Notes: a model not told the origin generated them from the letters alone. A stretch of 64,000 nucleotides of DNA from Nicotiana tabacum (GCF_000715075.1 NC_134087.1:102277161-102341160); one strand, 5' to 3'. Shown: positions 1 to 12,164, numbered from the stretch's first letter. Numbers and translations: made by a program.

Positions 1-129
1 TATTTATTTGTTTAAAGGAAATGATTTCTAAATAATTTATAATGAGGGATTGCTAGTAAATTGTAGTTGGCTTGCCTGACAGAGGTGTCCGGCGCCATCA
101 TGACCCTTAGTGGAATTTGGGTCGTAACA
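1..129 (+). repeat. Tail of the E1 5' LTR
   Basis: These 129 bp match 7339-7467, the end of the E1 3' LTR, with about five substitutions by eye. The LTR ends GTAACA here and GTGACA at the 3' copy. The rest of this LTR lies outside the window. Confidence 0.9.
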
Positions 130-132
130 ACA

Positions 133-144
133 TGGTATCAGAGC
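133..144 (+). other. E1 primer binding site (tRNA-iMet type)
   Basis: TGGTATCAGAGC, three bases after the LTR end, is the standard plant primer binding site complementary to the 3' end of initiator tRNA-Met, where minus-strand DNA synthesis would start. Confidence 0.9.
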
Positions 145-3100
145 ACTAGGTTCCCTTAGGTCTCATGAGTCATGAGCAAGTCTAGTAGAGTCTCGCAGAT
201 CGGTACAGAGACGCCTGTACTTATCTTCGGGAGGCTACAAGGCTGTTAGGAGTACTTCCCTTCTTGATTCCTCATCGTGCGATTTGATCCCTTGAGGCTT
301 ATGCCCTTGTTTCCTTCCTACTCAATCTTACGTGATGCGAACCGCTGGTTATAAATCGAGAATTGAAGGATTGTAATGGCACTATAGATGTGGTGCGGGA
401 TGTTTCTCCCGGTATTGTTGATTGGGCTATTGGCGTTGCTTTGCGGGAGGATGTCTTGTCATTTCAGCTCAGTATCAGTATTCCTGAGAGCTTTGAGACT
501 ATGCACAGATCGCTATGATTGCTCATGATTGGTTATCGCACAGTACTGACTTGATTGTAGGATACTTTCCTATGTGTTGGGGCGGTGAATAATTTGAAAG
601 GAAGTCTACTCAATGCACGATTCAGAGACCTGATATTTTCAGGCGGAGGAAAAGCAATTGGCCTATGAATTTCCAGATTTGGGGTGATGGAGAAACGAGA
701 CTTAGTATTTTCGATCGTGGTGGAAATTTCATCTACAATGTAGTGTCGTCGTCCTCGACTGTATGTGTTAAGTTCGTCGGTGTTATGGTCTTCTGCAATT
801 TGCCTTTGGGGTAAAATGTTGTGAAATAATATTGGAGAAACGACGGTTGGATATCGCGAGGTGCGGTGGTTCAGGATTGAATCGGTGTTTCTAATGTCGA
901 CGGCTCGAGAAAGATGATCTCTGGAAAGGTTTAAAGTTAGTAGCGATTTGTGGGTTCAAGTGCTACGAAGATAGATTTTATTAAGGCAACAACTGAGCAG
1001 CAAAGGATGAGGAAGGACATGTGGGGAGTGTCAGATGATGGTTAAAATTTCTAGGACTCCAGGTATAAGAAGTAAAGGTCGAGTGGTCGATTAGAGGGGG
1101 TGAGTTCCGCCAAAGTGGGAGAGTGGCGGAGTTGCATATGGGCTTTTTGTTAGGATGACTACGCACCTTAAGGAGAGTTCGGAACGACTTGGGAATTTTA
1201 ATGATTGATGGTTGGGGTCTACAGATCTAATTTGAAGTATGGGCTATTATGCGGCAGGAGATTTGATATAACGGAAATGAGCTACTTGAAATGAGGAAGG
1301 ATACAATGTAACCTTGAATTGGAAGGATGTTGCCGCACATTTAATTGATGTCCACGAGGGGTGAATGGACTTGTGCGGCCAGAGAGTAAGCTCGGACTCA
1401 GGATGGGTTATTGGTGTCGTAGTAATTGTACCCCGTGCAGTAGCATTGGAAGACGTCGACACGTAAATTCCACAAGTGGGTTATCTCTTGTGAGCAGATT
1501 GGCAGTCGCATGGTTGGTGAAACTTATGCGAAGAATTTTATTGGTTATACAGCAAGGAGATCGGTCGTGCGAATATGGTTGATGATTTCGAGTATAAAAA
1601 ATAGGGTTTTACATAAAGATTCTGAGAATTTTGACGGTTGAATGCGCAAGGTTATGTCAATAAGAGATAAGGAATCCTGGTGAATTTCAAAGTTGTGTAA
1701 TAGTGGCTTCAAGCTAAGTGGGAGAGTCCCACTGCCTACGATTGGGTTGTATGATTATCTTCTTGTGAGGTTTTGGGTTGTCGACATATTGGTAAGTTAT
1801 TTCATCTATGGGAAAAGAGCATAAGTGATAATTTGAGCAAAGGAATTGTTAAGGGTGTGCTATGATTGGCCTTATTGGCTCATGCTCAGACTTGGGGAAG
1901 GATTCATGATTTATGCCTTGTATAAGTGCGGGTTTCAAGGGAAGTGATTCTGCCGGGTGCTTTGCCAAGAGGGTGTGCTTGTGCTAGAAGAATCATGGAG
2001 TTGATTATATTCGGGGCCCAGTCAGAGCGGGTGGCTCTCAACAGCGGTCCTAGTGAATTCAAAAGTTAAAGTGTGGTGCCTAATGATTTCGAGCCTACAA
2101 GTACGATTAAGAATCAAGCTTTGTAGCAGATTATGAGAAGAGGCCCAGAATGTTCTATGATGTTTTGACTCACAGTGTAGCATTTGGGAGGAAAATGAGA
2201 AAAGACTTCAGATTTGTAGAGGGATTATCAAAATGGGCATACTGGTTGAGGATGCGAATGTGCGCACAAGGGAGGTATGAAATGGTTCGTGGGATTGGAG
2301 ACAGCGTGGTCTCGTGATTCAAGGTCACTCGAGATGAGTGCAGATGGGGTGCGTTAGGTGTTGAATGGAGTTATTATTATTTCTAAGGCAACCAAAGATA
2401 AATTGGAAGAAGATAGATTGATTAGCCATAGTTGAATTGGCATATTGGTGGTAGTGATTAGTTCCTGCAGCGGGACCAAGTTGTGCAAGTGATTTGTAAC
2501 GGTGCGTGTGAGGCTGGTCGGCCACCGTAATTGATGTTATTCAGAAGTATTTTACTGTTATGGCCTGTTATCTGTAGGCGGATCCCGGAAGGGCTATGGT
2601 GGCTTAGACCACTACTTAGAGATTTGCATATTCCACGGTTATGAGAATTAACTTGTGTGTTGCTATGGTTCTCCTAAAGTGAGTTAAGTGAAAAGTTTTT
2701 ATATGATGAAATGTTAATCTATTAGTGGTTCCGAACTTATGATGAAAAACGTATTCTATCGTATATTGGCATGTTGGGTGCAGTGAGTGGTATGTGATTT
2801 GAAGTGAGGATCAAGGTTGCAGTTCGGTGTTGACAAGGATGTCACGAACTCGGATGAGCAGGAAAAGAGTTTCGATGTTTAAGATAAGTTGGTATTGTCT
2901 TCAACGTCACCTGAGATCGGTGTTTTGTGAAAGAGGCCTTGCATCCTGGTTAAGGATTCTTGATCGCTTTTCAGCATTAGTGCGGCCGGTGGTTTGGATG
3001 TACGGACCTGTTATTGGTTATGGAAGGTTGTGGGAGCGTGTCCCACGGGAAGGTTGTATAAGTGTGGCGTGGAGTCACTTGATTGATTGAAAAGTTAAAC

Positions 3101-4602
3101 CAAGTATGAGGATTGTGGTGATGACATTAAATTCAGAATTGATGCCTGGAGGGCACTTGGTCTATTGGGTTGGGGACTGTGGAGGATTACTCAGGTTATG
3201 ATGGTTGTTCCTGTGTGTTATGAGAGAAGGGAAGTTATTATGGACCTTTGAAAGGTTATTAGCTTAGTTCAGTGCGATCAAAATCAGCTTAAGGTCTGTG
3301 GATGGATCTAAATATGAATGTGGGCTCTATATCAGGCAAGATATGTTCATTTCAGCAATGTGCTCCTTATGGAAAAGTAGACAAGGTGTTATTTCGTCGT
3401 CAGCTATTTCATGTAATGATGTATTGCACCTTGTGAGTTGTGAGACGGCTTGGTGAATTTCTTATGTGTTGAGGTTCTGCGTAGAGATGATGTTATATGA
3501 GCAGAATGGCTCTTGAGATTCAGACCGTATATCGCACCTCAGTTGTGCTTGAGTTTGTAGTTTATAGCGCTATATGTCTCCCCAGGGATGGTGTTATGCA
3601 CTTGACGTGCTGGTGACTGACATTCGGTATTTTGATGTGATGAGCAATCTAGCTCGGTGTGTATTTCCTTATGTGAATTTTATGTGTGGATCAGGTGGCA
3701 CGCTGCCATGGGTATTTTGTTTGGATCGGGTTGCGCGTCGCAATAGTGTGATGTTGAGTATAGTTCCCCGTATCTGTTTTTATGTGTTTTGTTTCCTATT
3801 TTTCTGAGGAAATCTCATATTAGCTATGTGCCCGCGTCGCATGTATGATTTGCGAGTGGGGTGTCTGTTCAATTATGTTGACCGCGTCGCATGTATGATT
3901 CGCGAGCGGGGTAATTGGATTTCCTTTTCAAAGTTCGTTTCCTTTATGTATCATGTTCGAGTTGGTAGCCTATTGGCATATGGTGGCATCATATGAGACT
4001 TTTGATCATGTCCAAGGTGGCTTATTACCTGAGCAGTTTGTGCTGGGTGAGACGAGATCATTGGATTAGGATCATTGCAATCTGATTATATGAAGTATAT
4101 TAAGGAGCAAAGACCATTTGGTTCAGGATGAGATGATGGTTCCTGTTAGGAATATAGACCCAATGAATTGTTGATTCGGCAGTCGGTTATGAAGTTCTAC
4201 ACATCTCTTCCATTGTGGTAGTATTGTTAGAGTTAGAGCAAGACTTATATATATATCATGAGGTGCATTGGGAGCAATCAGATTCATGGAATTTCGACTA
4301 ATTTGATTAGAGAATGTTATTGTGGTCCTGTGAGTAAAGTGGTGCAAGGTGCGAATCTGATTAAGGTATGCAGTCATGTCTTGGTGTTGCGTGTAGTTAT
4401 TGGTATGGTGAGTGTATGTTGGAAACAGGCCTGGCATAGAATTCCGGATATTGGAATTGGTCTCTAAGGCTTATTTTCTAGAATAAAAGGGAATATCTTT
4501 AGAATTGATCGAGCTAATGTGCTCAACTGAGTTGTGGTAGCACGGGAAGGTGCATGAGGTGTTAAATAGTTATTTCAGACTACTTCAGTGTAGTTCTCAG
4601 CA
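145..4602 (+). other. E1 internal region, no intact coding sequence
   Basis: Open frames in this stretch are short and lie on both strands. I recognise no gag, protease, RT, RNase H or integrase motif. The first 100 bases after the primer site resemble the leader of E2 (19645 onward), including the words about 'tctagtagagtctcgc'. It may hold pol too decayed to read by eye, or be a truly non-coding internal region. Confidence 0.6.
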
Positions 4603-4638
4603 CGTTCGAGGACGAACGTATGTTTAAGTGGGAGAGAA
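4603..4638 (+). other. E1 dyad and polypurine tract before the 3' LTR
   Basis: A 16-nt dyad (CGTTCG, loop AGGA, CGAACG) lies at 4603-4618. A purine tract, AAGTGGGAGAGAA, follows at 4626-4638 and abuts the LTR start TGTAACG. The tract would prime plus-strand synthesis. The same pair occurs before the 3' LTR of E2 at 23871-23906. Confidence 0.8.
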
Positions 4639-7467
4639 TGTAACGACCCGACTGATCGTTTTGAGCTCTAGCATGCCGTTCAGTAGTTTGGGGCCATGAA
4701 CAACTTCATCTTAGGTATTATGACTTGCACGCGTGGTCGGAATTGAACTTCGGGAAGTTCAAAATTGATTTAGAAAGAGAAGTCTCATTTCGGAAGCTTT
4801 AAGTTGAAAGAATTAGCTAAGATCGGAATTTTTAGTAAACGACCTCGGAATCAGGATTCGAGGGTTCCAGTAGGTTCGTATGATGGTTTCGAACTTGGGC
4901 GTATGCCTAGATCGGGTTTCGGATGACCCAGGAGCATTTTGGCGCCTATTGTGGAAGTTAGCATTTTGGAAGAAATTTCATAAGTTTGGGTTAAAGTGCA
5001 TTTCAGTGTTATCGATGTCCGTTTGGGATTCCAAGTCTGGGAGTAGCTCCGTATGGTGATTCTAGTGTTGGGAGCGCGATCGGAAGTGAATTTGGAGGTC
5101 CGTGGGTCATTTTGGAGTCATTTGGCTAAAGATAGAAATTTAAAGGTTTTTGAGAAGTTTGACCGGAAGTGGACTTTTTGATATCGGGGTCGGAATCTGA
5201 TTCCGAAAATTGGAGTAGGTCCGTAATGTCGAATATGACTTGTGTGCAAAATTTGACGTCAATAGGACGTGATTTGATAGATTTAAACATCGAAAGTAGA
5301 AGTTTGAAATTCTAAAGTTCATAAAGCTTGGATTGGAGGTCGATTCGTGGTTTTAGCGTGGTTTGATATGATTTGAGGCCTCGAGCAAGTCCGTAATATG
5401 TTTTGGGACTGGTTGGTATGATTGGTTGGGGTCCGGGGGCCTATTCCGGGTGGTTAACGGAACGAAAATGGAATTTGAAGAAGTGCTAAAGATCCTACTT
5501 CTGTCATAACTGCACCTGCAGTTGGTCTACCGCAGGAGCGAGACCGCAGAAGCGGTCGTAGCCTCGTAGATGCGGCCCAGAGCTTGCCAGGCCAAACCGC
5601 AGAAGCGGTCCTAGCCCTTTTAGCCAATTCCATATATGCGACCTCCCTTCGCAGATGCGGTCCCCTGACCGCAGATGCGGAAACTGCTGAAGCACTCAAC
5701 TTCATTTAAGTAAAGTCCCATCCATTTTTGACCATTTGGCACTCGGGTATTGAGCGATTTTGGAGCTTTTGAGAAGGGATTTTTACATAGCATCGTGAGG
5801 TTAGTTCGTCCCCTTATTTCTACATTTAACACTGGAGTTTTGGGTAGATTATCACCTAAAGATTTGGAGAAATCAAGGGGTTAGATCTAGACCTAAGGTT
5901 TTAATAAAACTTAGATTTTACCACAAAATTGATTATGAAATAGATTAAAAATCATATATTATTGGTCCTTAGGTTATAGAGAACAACTTCCTTCGGAAAA
6001 TTTCGGAATCCGGGCATGTGGGCCCGGGGATGAATTTTAGGAACATTGCATTTAGGGTTGGGAAATTGGTTTAATAATTAGAATATGAACTTTTGAGCAT
6101 GTATTGACTAGTTCTTACCCTATTTGATAGTTTTGGATCGTTCGACTCCAAATTGGAGGTTTGAGCGCGTCCTTGAATCGGAATATAGGCTTCGGAGCGA
6201 GGTGAGTTTCCTTTCTAACCTTGTAAGAGGGAATTGTCCCCATAGGTGAGTTAATTGGTTATGTGCTCCTATTTGTGGGGGCTACATACGCACGAGGTGA
6301 CGAGAGTCCGTGCATAGCTACTATTATGCTATTGTCCGGGTAGTCTAGGTCCCAAAAGCATGCTGTACTTGGAAATATTTGTAATCCTATCGACAGTTTG
6401 AATTGCTTAAATCACATCGGATTAGTAAGTGAATTTCTAAAAGATTGAGCTTCATTTTCTTGAATTGTCAAAAGAGAATTGGATTTTCCATGGATAGTCA
6501 TTCCCTAATGAAGTCTTGATTAACTGTTTGAATATGTGATTCTATGTGTACCTACGTCGCATGTATGATTCGCGAGCAGGGTGTTTGTTTATTTTATGTT
6601 CACCGCGTCGCATGGATGATTCACGAGAGGGGTAATAGATGCATCTATGGTTCGCGCCGTTTGACCCTCGACAGTGCACATTTTACATTTATGTTGGATC
6701 GGGCCGTACGACCTCGGCATGATATGCACATGCTTGTATTGTTTGCTTGAGATTTATAAATGTTGATATTTGCCTTTCCTGGCCAAAGATAAATTGATAA
6801 AGATAATGAAAGGTAAATTCTTTGGAAATTCATTATTATTTGGGAAGTTGTTTACCTGCTATCTGGCTTTATGAATTATAATTCTTGTTTTAATAAAATT
6901 TTATGATCTCCTCATATTTTTACTATATTATCGTTGGACCACTAGTAAGTGTCAAAGTCAACCTCTCGTCTCTACTTCTTCGAGATTAGATGGGATACTC
7001 ATTGGGTACACGTTGTTTTCGTACTCATACTACACTTGCTATGTATTTTTGTTGCACAGGTTCATATGTGGCTAGTGGCTTAGTGGCATAGCGACATGGT
7101 TAATACGGAGACTCAAGTGAGATGCATTTATCGAGACGTTCGTAGTTAGCAGAGTCTCCTTCAGAGTATTGTACTGTATTTTTATTTCTGTCCACTTGTA
7201 TTCCGGACAGTTACTGTATTTTATATCATTCACTAGAAATTTCTCATGTACTTGTGACACCGGGTTCTGGGATGATCACATGATTTTTTCAGTAGTTAAA
7301 TCTTGTAAAGACACCCTCTTTTATCCAGTGGAGTTTATTATTTATTTGTTTAAAGGAAATGATTTCAAAATAATTTAAAATGAGCGATTGCTAGTAAATT
7401 GTAGTTGGCTTGCCTGACAGAGGTGTCCGGCACCATCATGACCCTTAGTGGAATTTGGGTCGTGACA
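4639..7467 (+). repeat. E1 3' LTR (2829 bp)
   Basis: The LTR runs from TGTAACGACC to GTCGTGACA. Its end matches the truncated 5' LTR at 1-129 and its start resembles the E2 LTRs. It contains a GC-rich dyad repeat block at 5505-5690 and a twice-written word, 'ccgcgtcgcatg', around 6545-6640 that also occurs in the E1 internal region near 3830-3910. Small open frames inside it are not treated as genes. Confidence 0.85.
5505..5690 (+). repeat. GC-rich dyad repeats in the E1 LTR
   Basis: Short variants of CCGCAGAAGCGG and CGCAGATGCGG recur here, for example at 5551-5562 and 5596-5609. Each is a 4-bp stem with a 4-base loop. Similar blocks sit at 17440-17690 and 24595-24850 in the E2 LTRs. Confidence 0.7.
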
Positions 7468-7500
7468 ATACGGTATCAAAGCACTAGGTTCTCTTAGGTC
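7468..7500 (+). other. Stub of a second internal region after the E1 3' LTR
   Basis: The 33 bp after the LTR repeat the beginning of the internal region (130-162): a mutated primer site (CGGTATCAAAGC) followed by 'actaggttctcttaggtc'. An isolated element should be followed by host DNA. This suggests an LTR-internal-LTR-internal tandem array, cut at 7500 where copia sequence begins. Confidence 0.75.
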
Positions 7501-8160
7501 TTCTGATCAATAGATGAATCAGGTTCATCTACATCCAATTTTGTGGCTGTTACAATAAGAGTGTCAATTTCTTTGGAATCTTCCATTTTAAACCTTTTAA
7601 GCAAGTCTTTTACATACTTCTGCTGATGGATCACAGTGCCATTTGATTTTTGTTTAATCTGTAAGCCTCTCTTGTATCCATGCTCAAGCAGGAACTTTGA
7701 TAATCTTTCATACCATGCTCTTGGAGCCTGATTGAGCCCATAAAGTGCCTTGTCAAGCTTGTACACATAATCAGGACATTCCTTACTTTCAAAGCCCGGA
7801 GATTGCTTAACAAACACTTCTTCCTTTAGATAGCCATCGAGGAAGGCACTCTCGACATCCATCTAATGGAGAGTGAATTCCATGTAAGCAGCAAAGGCTA
7901 TGAGGAGTCTAATTGCTTTCAATCTTGCAATAAGAGCAAAGGTTTCATTATAGTCTATGCCCTCCTCTTAATTATATCCTTGAACCACCAATCTTGTCTT
8001 GTTAGTTGTAACTGTTCCATATTCATAAAGTTTGTTTTTGAAGACCCATTTTGTGCATATTGCTGATCTATCCTTCGATCTTGGAGCCAGATGCCGAATT
8101 TGACTTCCCTCAAATTGGTTGAGTTCATCTTGCATTGCATTCACCCAGTCTGCATCCTAC
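7497..8160 (-). pseudogene. Copia reverse transcriptase fragment, catalytic YVDD segment deleted
   Basis: The minus-strand frame from 7862 reads [18 protein letters not shown], then [17 protein letters not shown] and LLEHGYKRG, which are copia RT motifs. At 7664/7665 the protein jumps from HGYKRG straight to LQIKQK. In normal copia RT roughly 70 residues, with the YVDD active site, lie between these, so the deletion is in frame but inactivating. Upstream, 7863-8160 holds the RT start in several frames with stops (for example IIKRRA). The frame ends at 7494-7496 just inside the E1 stub. RNase H is absent. Confidence 0.85.
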
Positions 8161-8740
8161 AAATCCTCAGCAACATTTTTAGGTTCAATAAGAGATAGAA
8201 AAGAATCAAAAGCACAAAGATTCTTCAAAGAAGATCTGGTTTTGATTCCAAAGGTTGGATCAGTAATAATATTCTCAATAGGATGAGAACTTTGGTACTT
8301 GTAATGTTTCACAACCAGCTGGTTTCCCCTAGACGTTCCTTCAATATTTTGTTGCTGAGGAACAGGTTCATGGACAGAATCCCTCAAGGTTTGAGGATCA
8401 GTTCTTCTTTGTTCAGTTCCCCATGTCAGGTTGCCCTAGGTAGAAGAACTGTTCCATCACGTGTTCCTTCCTCTAGTGCAGCTTTTGTCTAGGCTGTGGT
8501 TTCATTTGAATTTCTTACCAGCCCAATTACTTCATCTTTATGTTCCTACCTCTGAGAAAGAATGTTAGTTTCATCAAAAAACACATGTACACAAACACAC
8601 ATAGTTCTTTTGTTATAGATCTCAAGAATACTTCCTCATCACTTCTGGGATCAAACTTACCTAGGGAGTCTTTACAATTGTTGTGTACAAAGCACTTTTA
8701 TCCAAATGCCCTAAGATGTGATATATTTGGCTTTCTCCCT
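8161..8740 (-). pseudogene. Copia integrase C-terminal and linker region, decayed
   Basis: This lies between the integrase core and RT. Short frame pieces read like the copia integrase tail and linker, for example TPYELLKGRKPNISHLRAFG just upstream and a QQ-rich piece (MRDSVHEPVPQQQ, 8350-8387). Stops and frameshifts interrupt every frame. Confidence 0.6.
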
Positions 8741-9237
8741 TTAAGTAACTCGTAGGGAGTCTTCTTAATAAGAAGTCTAGTCATGCACCTATTTATGATG
8801 TTACATGCAGTGTTCACAACTTCTACCTAGAAACTATGGGGTAATTTACTAGAAAGAAGCATAGTCCTAGCCATTTCTTCCAATGTCTTATTATTACTTT
8901 CAACTACTCCATTTTATTGTGGAGTCCTAGGAGTAGAAAAAATATGATCTATGCCATGCTCATCACAAAATTCAGCAAATTTAGCATTTTCAAATTTAGT
9001 ACTATGATCAAGCCTAATTGATGTAAGTTGATTACCTAGTTGTTTTTGAGTTTTTCTCACAAAAGAAGTGAACATGTCAAATGCTTCATCTTTAGATGTT
9101 AGAAACAATGTCCAAGTAAACCTTGAGTAATCATCAACAAGTACCATAACATATCTCTTACCACCTCTGCTCAAGGTTCTCATTGGTCCACAAAGATCCA
9201 TATGGACCAGTTCCATCGTTCTAGTGGTACTTACCAT
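8741..9237 (-). pseudogene. Copia integrase core fragment
   Basis: The frame starting at 9237 reads MELVHMDLCGPM and YVMVLVDDYSRFTW, which is the rve integrase core with its first Asp. SIRLDHSTKFEN follows, around the second Asp. A stop comes right after FSTPRTPQ at 8914-8916. Beyond it the expected NGVVE with the catalytic Glu continues in the same frame. Integrase would join element DNA to the host chromosome. The in-frame stop and later breaks make it a pseudogene. Confidence 0.85.
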
Positions 9238-9889
9238 TTTCTTTCTTTTGAAAGAGGATCTTACCTGCTTCCCCTTGGATAAGCCTCACAAACTTTATCG
9301 TCCTTGAACTTAATGTTATGCAATCCTATCACCAAGTCCTTGGAAACTAGTTTGTTGAGTTGACTTAGACTAGCATGTCCAAGTCTTTTGTGCCAAAGGA
9401 GGGGATCATTATCCAATATACTTAAGCAAGTGAGTTCATTATCTGAGAGTGTGGACAGCTCCGCAATATATATGTTGTTCACTCTTTTTCCCTGCAACAA
9501 TATCTTGTCAATGATAAGATTAATCACAAAGCATTTTGTAGAGGTGAATGCAACCATGTTACCTCTATCACACAATTGTGATACACTTATTAGGCTGTAA
9601 TTCAGTCCATCAATCAGGTAGACATTCTCAATAGAGTGAGAGTCAATCTTCCTACCTTTCCAACCCCAATGATCTCACCTTTCTTCCCATTTCAAAAGGA
9701 GACATTACCTCCTTTAAGGTCCTCACGTGAAAGGAACTGGTTTTTACTTCCTGTCATATGCATTGAGCAGCCGCTATCTATGTACCATATTTGGCTGCTC
9801 CCCTTCACTTGGACCTGCAAAAGGAAATCAGGGGTTAGTCTTAGGAATCCAAACTAGTTTGGTTCCCTTTCTATAGGCAAAAGGATGAA
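9238..9889 (-). pseudogene. Copia protease and pre-integrase zinc-binding region
   Basis: The minus strand shows an aspartic protease-like segment (IDSGCSMHMTGS, with the D-S-G active triplet) near 9750-9790. Downstream, LLWHKRLGHASLSQLNKL is the GAG-pre-integrase motif with its His residues. The usual C-x-x-C is damaged: KVCEAYPRG has Tyr where the second Cys is expected. A stop follows near 9261. The protease segment and the later frame are not joined in one open frame. Confidence 0.75.
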
Positions 9890-10234
9890 TCAAATTCTTT
9901 TTAGCCCAACTTGGCAGCCTATTTTCCCTTGAACAAATTCTTTGTTCTTTTGACTTGCCTTTTCTTTTGTAGTACATTCACTTTTATAGTGACCAGTTTT
10001 ACTATAGTGTGTGCAAATTTTGTTCTCAGAAAGTGTGAGGTACTTGCATTTGGGATCCCACTTAGGTACAGGGTTCCCAAAGCCAAGTCCTGTTTTGTTG
10101 CTACTATGGTATTCTTGTAGCCGTGAAAGTGCATCGAAGGACCTGTTCCATTTACAGGTTGTGTCTAGCTCATGGTTGACTTTGCTCAGATCCTCCATTA
10201 GAATTTTTATCTGCTCATCTTTTGTACAACTCAT
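9890..10234 (-). pseudogene. Copia gag C-terminal region with altered second zinc knuckle
   Basis: The frame of 114 residues starts MSCTKDEQIKILMEDLSKVN, a coiled-coil-like gag segment. It carries ICTHYSKTGHYKSECTTKEK, a CCHC knuckle in which the second Cys is Tyr. It is separated from the main gag frame by stops. It would bind element RNA if intact. Confidence 0.7.
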
Positions 10235-10479
10235 CTTTTATTTTTCCGATATTTTCTTCTAAACTGAGTTGTGTGTGATCAGCTGTCTTTTTACCTATTC
10301 CTAATTTCAATTTTAGATTTTCAGATCTAAGCTCTAGGACAATAGTGTCAAGTTCATGAACCTCTTCAACACAACATTTTTACTGTCAGTTTCACTAGCC
10401 CTATATTCTAGATTTTTGCACTTAGCTTTTAAAACTATACACTATTTTACAACTGTTCCTTTTAATTATTACATCCTCA

Positions 10480-11640
10480 GATTCATCAATTAGCTCTAGG
10501 TGCAACTCAGATAACCTTTCCTTAGACAAAAAATTAATCTTGTCTTTGAGATGAGAAGCACTTACTTCTGCTTATTCATCAGATTCTCCAATAGCCATAA
10601 GTGCTCGTTCATCATCATCATCATCATCATCATTATCTGAGCTTTCATCTGAGCTAACTCCCAAAGCAGCGGTCATAGCCTTTGTTGATCTTTTTCTGTT
10701 GCTTTTCTTGGGTTTAACCTGTTCTTTCTTCATGTTCCTTCGTTCAGCTCTTTCTTTCTTCCACTTAATTTTCCACAGAGGACAGTTGTTGATGTTGTGA
10801 TCAGTCTTTCCACACTTGTAGCGGCCATCATTAGTTTGTTTCTCAGTAGCTTTTGATTTTTTGTAGCTACTACTTCTTGCAGAACCCTTTCCTCTCCTTA
10901 GGTTCTTCTTGAAATCTTTGGTGATCATGGCCATTTCATCATCTTCCAGATCAGAACCTTCAGTGATTTTGAGATCCAAACTTCTTTCCTTCTTAGGTAC
11001 ATCCATCTTCAAGGTCTGTTTCCTAAGTTCATAGGCAGTAAGATTTCGAATCACTTCATCTAGTGGGAGAGTGGAAATATTCTTTGATTCCTGGATGATA
11101 GTGATTTTTCTCTCCCATGTGGTAGGCAAGACTCTAGTCAATATCTTTTCGACCCTTTCTTCTTGACGAATAATCCTTCCAAGAGATTTCAGCTCATTTG
11201 TCAGTGTAGTGAACCTTGTGTACATCTCTTAAATGGTTTCTCCTTCCTTCATAGCAAAACTCTTATATTGAGAGTACAGTAGAGTTCCTCTTGATCTCTT
11301 CACCTAAGGTGTTCCTTCATGAGCCACTTGCAGTGTGTCCCATATTTGCTTAGTAGTGGTACAACCTTAGATTCTGTTGTACTCATCTGGACCAAGTCCA
11401 CAAACAAGACATTTTTTGGCTTTATCATTCTTCTCCCGCTTCCTCAAGTCCTTAATAGTGCAATCAGCTCTTGTCTTTGGCACATTTACTCCTTCAGCAT
11501 TCTTCTTCTTCAAGGTAGCCAATGGACCATTGGTGACAATATCCCATAGCTCATAGTCCTCTCCTATAAGGTGATCTCTCAACCTGTTTTCCACCATGAG
11601 TAGTACTGGACATTAAAGAGTGGTGGCCTACCAGTGGATT
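10480..11640 (-). pseudogene. Copia gag (UBN2-type), broken
   Basis: Pieces in minus-strand order are MVENRLRDHLIGEDYELWD (11597), then a stop, then MYTRFTTLTNELKSLGRIIR (from 11225), the gag core. YKCGKTDHNINNCPLW follows, a zinc knuckle whose first Cys appears replaced by Arg. A run of about eight Asp then comes from a CAT microsatellite at 10611-10634 and ends near ALMAIGESDE. Gag would package element RNA in virus-like particles. The order and motifs match plant copia gag. At least two stops separate the parts. Confidence 0.85.
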
Positions 11641-11710
11641 GACCTTCCTAATTTCCAGGTGGTGCACTAATGTTGATCTTCTCCTAAGGTGTAAGCCTCT
11701 TCAAGAATAA

Positions 11711-11725
11711 CCTGCTCTGATACCA
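11711..11725 (-). other. Copia primer binding site (tRNA-iMet type)
   Basis: On the minus strand the sequence is TGGTATCAGAGCAGG, five bases inside the LTR end at 11731. It is the usual copia minus-strand primer site and fixes the orientation of the element. Confidence 0.9.
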
Positions 11726-11730
11726 ATTAT

Positions 11731-12164
11731 TGTTTTGTACTTTAATGTCACACAAGAGGGGGGTGATTTGTGTGGTGTCCAATTTTTGCGTGCACACATT
11801 ATAGAAAGACCTGATTCTTCTATGTGTTCCTTAAACGACTATTGCGGAAATAATAAATGCGAAAAGTAAAGAACACAAGTATTTTATGTGAAAACCACCT
11901 AGCTCAAAAGGTGAAAAAACCACGACCTACTACTCAGTAGGATTTTCTCCAATACTTCACTAAATCACTGAGCCAAAATAGCATTTACAAAAACTCTTTG
12001 AAAACCTAACGATTACCTCTAATCCCGTTATGGCAACCTACCTCTAACTGTTGCGACAACTTCAAGTTAACTCTAACTTGAATACTCAGAGTACCTAATA
12101 CAATTGCTTCTAGATAAAGCTGCAAGGTACAATTTGACAACCACCTGCTACAATGAAATTAGAT
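11731..12164 (-). repeat. Copia 5' LTR, inner part (first half before the MULE)
   Basis: This starts TGTTTTGTAC on the plus strand, the reverse of the LTR end, and runs to the MULE insertion. The last nine bases (12156-12164) are one copy of the MULE target duplication. The rest of the LTR is at 46567-47025, giving about 890 bp in total. The 3' LTR is absent, so the ends rest on the TG/CA termini and primer-site spacing. Confidence 0.75.
12156..12164. repeat. MULE target site duplication, left copy
   Basis: AAATTAGAT here and AAATTAGAA at 46558-46566 match in eight of nine bases. Nine bp is the usual Mutator-type target duplication. Confidence 0.85.

Larger units (their letters stand above)
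1..7500 (+). mobile_element. E1: Tekay-like Ty3/gypsy LTR element, non-autonomous, 5' part outside the window
   Basis: The visible order is the last 129 bp of a 5' LTR, an iMet-type primer binding site, about 4.5 kb of internal DNA, a purine tract, a complete LTR of 2829 bp, and then 33 bp that again resemble the internal start. The LTR begins TGTAACGACCC and ends GTGACA. Related E2 (16745-26784) has the same LTR ends, primer site and purine tract and still shows chromovirus-type pol remnants, so E1 is placed in the same group by inference. No long open frame survives. The element is either a decayed autonomous copy or a large non-coding derivative. Confidence 0.8.
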
